Origin: Syntrophorhabdaceae bacterium
GTDB lineage: Bacteria > Desulfobacterota > Syntrophorhabdia > Syntrophorhabdales > Syntrophorhabdaceae
Assembly: GCA_026416315.1 (NCBI GenBank)
Contig: JAOAFK010000124.1
Location: forward strand, 1 to 11,727
DNA length: 11,727 nucleotides
Reading direction: 5' to 3'
Below the pieces are notes generated by a model. The model saw only the letters and a program-made list of their open reading frames with translations. It ran no database searches and was not told the origin of the DNA. A program made the translations under genes and the position numbers. Below are positions 6,726 to 11,727 of this stretch, in pieces (position 1 is the first letter of the stretch; each line of letters starts with the position of its first letter).

Positions 6726-7670
6726 ATGGGACTAATTAATATATCAGGGAGTGGTTTGAGACTCCTTATGGTAGGAGGCAAAGGTGGGGTAGGTAAAACG
6801 ACATGTGCGTCTTCCATTGCCCTTAAATTTGCCTCTGAAGGTAAAAAGGTGCTTTTAATATCAAGTGATCCCACGCCGTCTCTTTCAGATATATTTGAGG
6901 TAAATATAGGCGATAAAGAGACAAAAATACTTGATGAATATGAACTTTATGGTCTGGAGATATCATCAGATATAGTTTTAAAAAGATGGAAAGAGAGATT
7001 TGGTCCAGAAATCTATGAGGTTATTTCATCCTTTGCAAAGGTAGATTACGATTTTGTAGATTATGTGGGCACTGCCCCTGGTATTGAAGAAGAATATATG
7101 TTGAATTTTATTATCGAGCTCGTTGAAAATGGAACATATGACATTATCGTATGGGATACAGCACCAGCAGGACATACCTTAAGACTGCTCCAATTACCGC
7201 ATCTTTTTTTAAAACACATGGAGGCTGCCACAAGATTTTATATGAGCATGTATGATTATTTTGAGAAGATAAAAGGTGCTGTAAAATTAAAGGGTTCAAA
7301 GAGAACCCTCCTCGAGATCATAAGCAGCTGGGAATCCCTCTCGGAGAGGATAGTTCAATTTATAAGAGACAGGGAAACAACCAAATATATTATTGTAACC
7401 ATACCCGAGGCCCTTGGTGTTAAACTTACAGACAGGATTATAAAGGAGTTTAATGAAAATAACCTGTATGTGGAAAATATCATTATCAATCATGTGGTAA
7501 AGGATGCTGATTGTGTTTTTCACAAAAAAAGAAAAACCATGCAGCAGCAATATATTGAGCTTTTGCAACGTCGTTACAGTGATATAAATATGGTAATTTT
7601 ATACATGTCTGCCGATGAGATAAAAGGAAAAGAAAAGATAAGGCAGACGGGAGAGGCTTTATTTTCATGA
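6726..7670 (+). CDS. ArsA/GET3-family P-loop ATPase
   Basis: Single-copy ArsA-type ATPase, 314 aa, typical of stand-alone members. The deviant Walker A is GGKGGVGKTT (17-26) with signature lysine K19. Switch I is SSDPTPSLSDIF (46-57), with D48 as the probable catalytic residue, and switch II is DTAPAGHTLRLLQLP (144-158), close to the DTAPTGHTLR of ArsA and GET3. Where GET3 and many relatives have CxxC ahead of R..MQQ.Y, this protein has C263-V-F-H266. ArsA drives arsenite export; GET3/TRC40 binds membrane protein tails. No arsB, arsR or other arsenic gene is nearby, and the neighbours are housekeeping and membrane genes, so an arsenic role is not supported. The true role is unknown. It starts 13 bp after pyrE without a clear Shine-Dalgarno and its stop overlaps the rsmD start by 4 bp. 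Met15 is too late as a start because the first beta strand precedes it. Confidence 0.87.
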   Translation: MGLINISGSGLRLLMVGGKGGVGKTTCASSIALKFASEGKKVLLISSDPTPSLSDIFEVNIGDKETKILDEYELYGLEISSDIVLKRWKERFGPEIYEVISSFAKVDYDFVDYVGTAPGIEEEYMLNFIIELVENGTYDIIVWDTAPAGHTLRLLQLPHLFLKHMEAATRFYMSMYDYFEKIKGAVKLKGSKRTLLEIISSWESLSERIVQFIRDRETTKYIIVTIPEALGVKLTDRIIKEFNENNLYVENIIINHVVKDADCVFHKKRKTMQQQYIELLQRRYSDINMVILYMSADEIKGKEKIRQTGEALFS

Positions 7671-8242
7671 GGAGATTAAGGATAACAGGTGGGGTAATAA
7701 AGGGTAGATATATTGAGGTCCATGATAATATCCATATAAGACATACATCCTCAAAGGTAAGGGGATCTATTTTTAATATGTTAGGTGATGTTCATGGCAA
7801 AAGGATAATCGATTTATTCTCAGGTTCAGGTATCCTTGCCTTTGAGGCTATAAGCCGTGAGGCACACCATGCAACCATTGTGGAGATTAATAAAAAAGCT
7901 GCTGAAAAAATAAAAAAGAATATAGATGCTTTAAATCTCAATGAGAAGTTTTTGATTCTGAATATGGATGTTATTGATGCAATACAATTTTTAAGCAAAG
8001 AGAAAAAGACTTATGATGTAGTTTTTATGGACCCACCTTATGAGAAAGGTTATATTGGAAAAACCTTAAAGGTTTTAGAGGAAAATGTAATTTTTAACAG
8101 TGACACTGTCTTTGTCATTGAATCTTCAAAAAGAGAGATGGTAAAAAATCATTTATCAAAAAACTGGTATATAATAAAAGAAAAAATATATGGAGATACT
8201 GCAGTTGCAATAATAAAAAGTGAAATCTTTAGTAAAAATTAA
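7667..8242 (+). CDS. rsmD: 16S rRNA (guanine966-N2)-methyltransferase RsmD
   Basis: SAM-dependent methyltransferase that modifies G966 (E. coli numbering) of 16S rRNA late in 30S assembly; 191 aa, as expected. The N-terminal family signature MRRLRITGG..KGR (1-14) and HTSSKVRGSIFNML (26-39) are present. The SAM-binding motif I is IDLFSGSGILAFEA (48-61), motif II ends in VEIN (72-75), and the catalytic FMDPPY (120-125) is the N2-guanine methyltransferase D/NPPY. The start overlaps the ATPase stop by 4 bp, and coaD follows after 16 bp. The rsmD-coaD pairing is widespread in bacteria and supports the call. Confidence 0.95.
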   Translation: MRRLRITGGVIKGRYIEVHDNIHIRHTSSKVRGSIFNMLGDVHGKRIIDLFSGSGILAFEAISREAHHATIVEINKKAAEKIKKNIDALNLNEKFLILNMDVIDAIQFLSKEKKTYDVVFMDPPYEKGYIGKTLKVLEENVIFNSDTVFVIESSKREMVKNHLSKNWYIIKEKIYGDTAVAIIKSEIFSKN

Positions 8243-8258
8243 CTATTAAGGAGAGGCC

Positions 8259-8753
8259 ATGAAAGAAAAGATTGCTGTTTACCCCGGTTCCTTTGACCCA
8301 ATAACCAACGGTCATCTTGATATACTCACACGGGGGCTTGAGCTTGTAGACAAAATAATTGTGGCTGTGGCATATAATATCGAAAAAAAAGCCCTTTTTA
8401 CAGTGGAAGAAAGAAAAGAGATGATAAGAGAATCCATAAACGGAAATCCAAATGTTATCGTAGACAGTTTTGAAGGACTTCTTGTGGATTATGTAAAAAA
8501 AGTAAACGCAAGGTTTGTTATAAGGGGGCTCCGTGCCATGAGTGATTTTGAATATGAATTCCAGATGGCATCTATGAATAGAAATCTCAATCATGATATG
8601 GATACAATTTTTATGATGACAAGCAAGGATTATTTTTTTATAAGCTCAAGGACCATAAAAGAAGTAGCAAGCTTTGGTGGCTGTGTGACAGGTCTTGTGC
8701 CACCCATTGTAGAAAAGAGATTAAAGGAAAAATTTTTCAATACCAATAAATGA
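8259..8753 (+). CDS. coaD: Phosphopantetheine adenylyltransferase
   Basis: Transfers AMP from ATP to 4'-phosphopantetheine, giving dephospho-CoA, the penultimate step of coenzyme A synthesis. The 164-aa length is canonical. The nucleotidyltransferase signature YPGSFDPITNGH (8-19) includes H19 of the T/HxGH motif. The substrate-binding RGLRAMSDFEYEFQMA (89-104) and the C-terminal ISSRTIKEVASFGG (128-141), the ISSTxxRE-like ATP loop, are all present. A good Shine-Dalgarno, AAGGAGAG (8248-8255), sits before the ATG. The TGA overlaps the ATG of the following NfeD gene by 4 bp (8750-8753), indicating translational coupling. Confidence 0.97.
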   Translation: MKEKIAVYPGSFDPITNGHLDILTRGLELVDKIIVAVAYNIEKKALFTVEERKEMIRESINGNPNVIVDSFEGLLVDYVKKVNARFVIRGLRAMSDFEYEFQMASMNRNLNHDMDTIFMMTSKDYFFISSRTIKEVASFGGCVTGLVPPIVEKRLKEKFFNTNK

Positions 8754-10087
8754 TAAGGAAACCTTTTTTTAAAATAAGTCTAATCGTAATTTTAGTCCAC
8801 CTCTGTATATTTTTTACAACAAATTTATACTCAAAGTTGCCTGCTTCAGAAAAACAAAAGACAACAGATGGTAGGCCGATTAATATAATATCAATAAATG
8901 GTGCCATAAATCCTCCTGTGGCAGGTTTTATTTCTGAGGTGATTGAAAAGTGTGAAAAGGAAGACGCCCTTGCATTGGTTATCCTCCTTGATACTCCAGG
9001 AGGTCTTGATACATCCATGAGACAGATTGTGAAATCCATTATGGATTCACCAATTCCTATTATTGTTTATGTATATCCATCCGGGGCAAGGGCAGCATCT
9101 GCTGGAAGCATCATACTTTTGTCTGCCCATATTGCTGCTATGGCACCAGGGACTAATGTGGGCGCTGCCCATCCAGTTACAGTGGGGAAGGAGAAAATAG
9201 ACAAGGAGATGATGTCAAAGGTTGTGAAAGACGCAGAGGCATATGCAAAAAGCATTGCCATGAAAAGGGGTAGAAATGTTGAGTGGGCAGCAAAGGCAGT
9301 GAGGGAAAGCGCCTCCATTACAGCAAAAGATGCCCTTGAAAAAAATGTCATTGATGTAATTGCCGAAAATATGGACAAGCTCATTGAGAGTGTTGAAGGA
9401 AAAGAGGTAGAGACAAAAAAAGGTAAGGTAATCTTGAAGTTAAAAGGCAAAAAAAAGGTTCAATATGAAATGCCTTTTAAATACAGATTTCTGTCCTATA
9501 TAAGCGACCCCAATGTTGCCTATATCCTTATGATGATAGGTCTTTATGGTATCTTATTCGAGATATACAGTCCTGGGGCTATATTCCCTGGAGTGATAGG
9601 TGGTATATGCATCATCCTTGCCCTCTACGCATTTTCTACAATACCAATAAGTTACGCAGGGATTTTTCTCATCTTACTCGGTATAGTATTTTTTATACTT
9701 GAATTAAAAATTGTCAGCCATGGTGTTTTAGGGCTTGCAGGGATTATATCTTTGGTGATAGGCTCTATTATGCTTATTGATCTCCCATATAGTGTATTTT
9801 CCATATCATGGAAGAGCATATTAACCGTTGTAATCCTCACTGGTATATTTTTCTTTGGTGTGTTATCATATGCAATTAAGGCACAACTTTCTAAGATTAA
9901 GACAGGAACAGAAGGTCTGATTGGTGAGGAAGGGGAGGCAAAAACAGATATCAATGGAAAAGGTAAGGTTTTCCTTCATGGTGAATTATGGAATGCAAGA
10001 AGCAATGAGCCTATAAAAAAAGGAGACAAGGTCGTAGTTGAAAAGGTAGATGGGCTTTTGCTCATTGTAAAGAAAAAGGGAGGTTAA
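8750..10087 (+). CDS. Long-form NfeD membrane serine protease (ClpP-class, 1510-type)
   Basis: Membrane-anchored serine protease of the long NfeD family, 445 aa. A hydrophobic N-terminus (8-24) is a signal peptide or anchor. Residues about 43-215 form the ClpP-like protease domain facing the periplasm. In SGARAASAG (111-119), S117 matches the catalytic serine of Pyrococcus PH1510, and K157 ([17 protein letters not shown]) matches its catalytic lysine. About four or five membrane segments follow (near 256-275, 277-296, 302-319, 322-345, 355-375). The C-terminal NfeD OB-fold domain is at about 385-442 ([19 protein letters not shown]...). The stomatin-type slipin gene starts 1 bp after its stop, the classic pairing in which the protease cuts the slipin's hydrophobic C-terminus. 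No Shine-Dalgarno is evident; translation probably couples to coaD. A membrane quality-control role is inferred from the family. Confidence 0.93.
   Translation: MIRKPFFKISLIVILVHLCIFFTTNLYSKLPASEKQKTTDGRPINIISINGAINPPVAGFISEVIEKCEKEDALALVILLDTPGGLDTSMRQIVKSIMDSPIPIIVYVYPSGARAASAGSIILLSAHIAAMAPGTNVGAAHPVTVGKEKIDKEMMSKVVKDAEAYAKSIAMKRGRNVEWAAKAVRESASITAKDALEKNVIDVIAENMDKLIESVEGKEVETKKGKVILKLKGKKKVQYEMPFKYRFLSYISDPNVAYILMMIGLYGILFEIYSPGAIFPGVIGGICIILALYAFSTIPISYAGIFLILLGIVFFILELKIVSHGVLGLAGIISLVIGSIMLIDLPYSVFSISWKSILTVVILTGIFFFGVLSYAIKAQLSKIKTGTEGLIGEEGEAKTDINGKGKVFLHGELWNARSNEPIKKGDKVVVEKVDGLLLIVKKKGG
10078..10083 (+). promoter_or_regulatory. Ribosome binding site of the slipin gene inside the nfeD end
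   Basis: GGGAGG occupies the last sense codons of the NfeD gene and lies 5 nt before the ATG at 10089. The stop and start are separated by one base, so the two products are probably made in a fixed ratio. Confidence 0.65.
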
Positions 10088-10088
10088 T

Positions 10089-10844
10089 ATGGTTCCGTTT
10101 GTTTTTATTATAGTCTTAATTGTTTTTTTTCTCGCAAGTGCCATTAAGGTGCTAAATGAATACGAAAGAGGTGTTGTGTTTAGACTCGGAAGAGTCCTTG
10201 GCAGCCCTAAAGGCCCTGGTCTTATCATTCTGATACCAATAATAGATAGAATGGTAAAAGTGAGCTTGAGAACAGTAGTGCTTGATGTACCTCCCCAGGA
10301 TGTGATTACAAAGGATAATGTGTCTATTAAAGTGAATGCTGTGGTATATTTCAGGGTAATTGATGCCTTAAAGGCCGTTGTGGAGATAGAAAATTATCTT
10401 TATGCAACAAGCCAGCTCGCCCAGACAACCCTTCGAAGTGTTTTGGGACAGGCTGAACTCGATGAGCTCCTATCCCACAGGGAAAAGATAAACGACAGAC
10501 TTCAGGATATACTGGATGCCCATACAGAACCATGGGGGATTAAAGTAGCAAACGTAGAGGTGAAAAATGTAGACCTCCCTCAGGAGATGCAAAGGGCCCT
10601 TGCAAGACAGGCAGAGGCCGAAAGGGAAAGAAGGGCAAAGGTAATTGGTGCTGAAGGTGAATATCAAGCTGCTACAAAATTAGCTGAGGCCTCTGAAATA
10701 CTATCAAAGAACCCCATGGCCTTGCAATTAAGATACCTGCAAACATTGATTGAGATTTCTACAGAGAAGAATTCTACAATTGTCTTTCCTATACCTATTG
10801 ACCTTATAAAGGTTTTTACAGATAAATTAAAAAAAGATGAGTGA
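10089..10844 (+). CDS. Slipin / stomatin-like SPFH-domain membrane protein
   Basis: SPFH (Band 7) protein, 251 aa, the length of bacterial and archaeal slipins. It has one N-terminal membrane hairpin (residues 2-20). The SPFH domain spans about 21-185 ([55 protein letters not shown]). An Ala/Glu/Arg-rich coiled-coil helix is at about 165-210 ([20 protein letters not shown]), and a hydrophobic C-terminal segment [12 protein letters not shown] is at 232-243. That last segment corresponds to the part of the Pyrococcus slipin PH1511 cut by its NfeD partner PH1510. Slipins oligomerise and organise membrane microdomains. The neighbouring NfeD protease one base upstream is the expected partner. The sequence matches slipin better than HflK/HflC or flotillin, which are longer. 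Confidence 0.95.
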   Translation: MVPFVFIIVLIVFFLASAIKVLNEYERGVVFRLGRVLGSPKGPGLIILIPIIDRMVKVSLRTVVLDVPPQDVITKDNVSIKVNAVVYFRVIDALKAVVEIENYLYATSQLAQTTLRSVLGQAELDELLSHREKINDRLQDILDAHTEPWGIKVANVEVKNVDLPQEMQRALARQAEAERERRAKVIGAEGEYQAATKLAEASEILSKNPMALQLRYLQTLIEISTEKNSTIVFPIPIDLIKVFTDKLKKDE

Positions 10845-10883
10845 TTATAAGATAAGAGAGAATCTTTTAAAGGTAAAATGATA

Positions 10884-11727
10884 ATGAAGAAATGGGTTAT
10901 ATTTCTCTTGATTTTTATCTTATGTTCTTCTTATGGACATGCAAGGCCAAAATCAGCCCCACATAAAAAGATTCAGAAAAACACTTCAATAGAGAAGATT
11001 GAACCATATAAGGCATTTATAGTCACCGAGGCATCAACTGGTAAGATCCTTGAAGGTGAAAACATCCATGAGAAAAGACCACCAGCCAGTGTTACAAAAC
11101 TCATGCTTGCCTATGTGGTATTGGATAAGCTTAACAAAAAGGAAATTAGCCTCACAGACAAAATCACTGTCTCTAAAGAGGCGTCGAAGATTGGAGGCAG
11201 TCAGGTATATCTCAAAGAAGGAGAGGTTTTTACTTTAGAGGAACTTATGAAGGCGACCCTTGTTGCCTCTGGTAATGATGCGGCATACGCTGTGGCAGAG
11301 TTTGTGGCAGGAAGTAAAGATGAATTTATAAAACTCATGAATGAAAAGGCAAAGGCCCTTGGAATGAACGACACAGAATTCCATTCTGTCCATGGTTTGC
11401 CTCCTTCAAAAGGACAGAAGGAGGATTTGACATCGTGTTATGATCTATCAATCCTTGCAAGGGAGCTTTTAAAATATCCAAAAATAATAGAATGGACATC
11501 TATAAAGACCGAGGGATTCAGAGACGGAACATTTATAATGAATAATCACAATAAACTTCTAACAAAGTTGCCTGGGATTGTGGATGGATTAAAGACAGGA
11601 TACTATAAAGAGACAGGTTTCAATATTGTAGCCACAGGAAAAAAGAATGAATTAAGGTTTATAGTGGTTGTATTGGGAAGTCCAACGGCAAAGATAAGGG
11701 ATGATATAGCCATAGAGAAATTCAAAA
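10884..11727 (+). CDS. D-alanyl-D-alanine carboxypeptidase, DacF/PBP5 type (partial, right edge)
   Basis: Penicillin-binding protein of peptidase family S11 that trims the terminal D-Ala from peptidoglycan pentapeptides in the periplasm. Numbered from the ATG at 10884, residues 1-20 form a signal peptide (MKKWVIFLLIFILCSSYGHA, cleavage likely after GHA). The three active-site motifs are intact: SVTK (S69, K72), SGN (129-131) and KTG (237-239). The frame is open to the window edge, giving 281 codons; the end of the catalytic domain and the usual C-terminal beta domain and amphipathic anchor are cut off. Two in-frame ATGs exist. The AAAGG at 10869-10873 is 4 nt from the ATG at 10878 and 10 nt from that at 10884; the latter was chosen for spacing and for the MKK start, but the other is possible. 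It follows the slipin gene closely with no terminator seen, so it is probably in the same operon. LFILC-like residues are not a proper lipobox. Confidence 0.94.
   Translation, partial: MKKWVIFLLIFILCSSYGHARPKSAPHKKIQKNTSIEKIEPYKAFIVTEASTGKILEGENIHEKRPPASVTKLMLAYVVLDKLNKKEISLTDKITVSKEASKIGGSQVYLKEGEVFTLEELMKATLVASGNDAAYAVAEFVAGSKDEFIKLMNEKAKALGMNDTEFHSVHGLPPSKGQKEDLTSCYDLSILARELLKYPKIIEWTSIKTEGFRDGTFIMNNHNKLLTKLPGIVDGLKTGYYKETGFNIVATGKKNELRFIVVVLGSPTAKIRDDIAIEKFK

Noticed and set aside
6726..7670. Naming the ATPase arsA and inferring arsenite resistance.
   Set aside because: There is no arsB, arsC, arsD or arsR nearby, only a single ATPase domain, and the neighbours are housekeeping genes; family assignment is safe but the arsenic role is not.
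8229..9450. Minus-strand open frames opposite coaD and the NfeD gene (8229-8594, 8737-9039, 9067-9450).
   Set aside because: Both plus-strand genes are unambiguous by motif; the antisense frames have no recognisable domain.

Overview
The window is an AT-rich stretch (roughly 40% GC by eye) of a bacterial chromosome, densely packed with mostly housekeeping genes. A periplasmic solute-binding protein with a signal peptide, a D,D-carboxypeptidase and a membrane protease point to a cell with an envelope and periplasm, most likely Gram-negative. The gene mix (Liv-type transporter with a GntR/FCD regulator, an AmrS-type radical SAM enzyme, a stand-alone ArsA-like ATPase, a long NfeD plus slipin pair) recalls anaerobic Desulfobacterota or Nitrospirota. 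That placement is an impression; the window holds no rRNA or other phylogenetic marker. I saw no tRNA, rRNA, CRISPR array, insertion sequence or att site.

Left block, minus strand (1-1841): a GntR/FCD regulator is followed 35 bp downstream by a branched-chain-amino-acid-type ABC substrate-binding protein that runs off the left edge. They look like a regulator-transporter operon. The 239-bp region upstream of the regulator (1842-2080) is the longest non-coding stretch. It contains a promoter-like element, a cluster of TTTCATGAAA palindromes, and a GC-rich inverted repeat that could mask the regulator's ribosome binding site.

Middle block, minus strand (2081-5427): lon protease and, overlapping its stop by 4 bp, an AmrS-type radical SAM protein. 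No MEMO or AMMECR1 partner is in view.

Right block, plus strand (5591-end): divergent from lon and probably one transcription unit of eight genes: macrodomain protein, orotate phosphoribosyltransferase (pyrE), ArsA/GET3-like ATPase, rsmD, coaD, long NfeD protease, slipin/stomatin, and a DacF/PBP5-type carboxypeptidase cut by the right edge. Gaps are at most 39 bp and two junctions overlap by 4 bp (ATGA). The unit mixes nucleotide and cofactor synthesis (pyrE, coaD), rRNA methylation (rsmD), ADP-ribose chemistry (macrodomain) and membrane or wall maintenance (nfeD, slipin, carboxypeptidase).

Nothing here is clearly a new system. The items most worth checking are the regulatory structure upstream of the GntR gene, the ArsA-like ATPase with a CxxH in place of the GET3 CxxC, and the orphan radical SAM gene coupled to lon.
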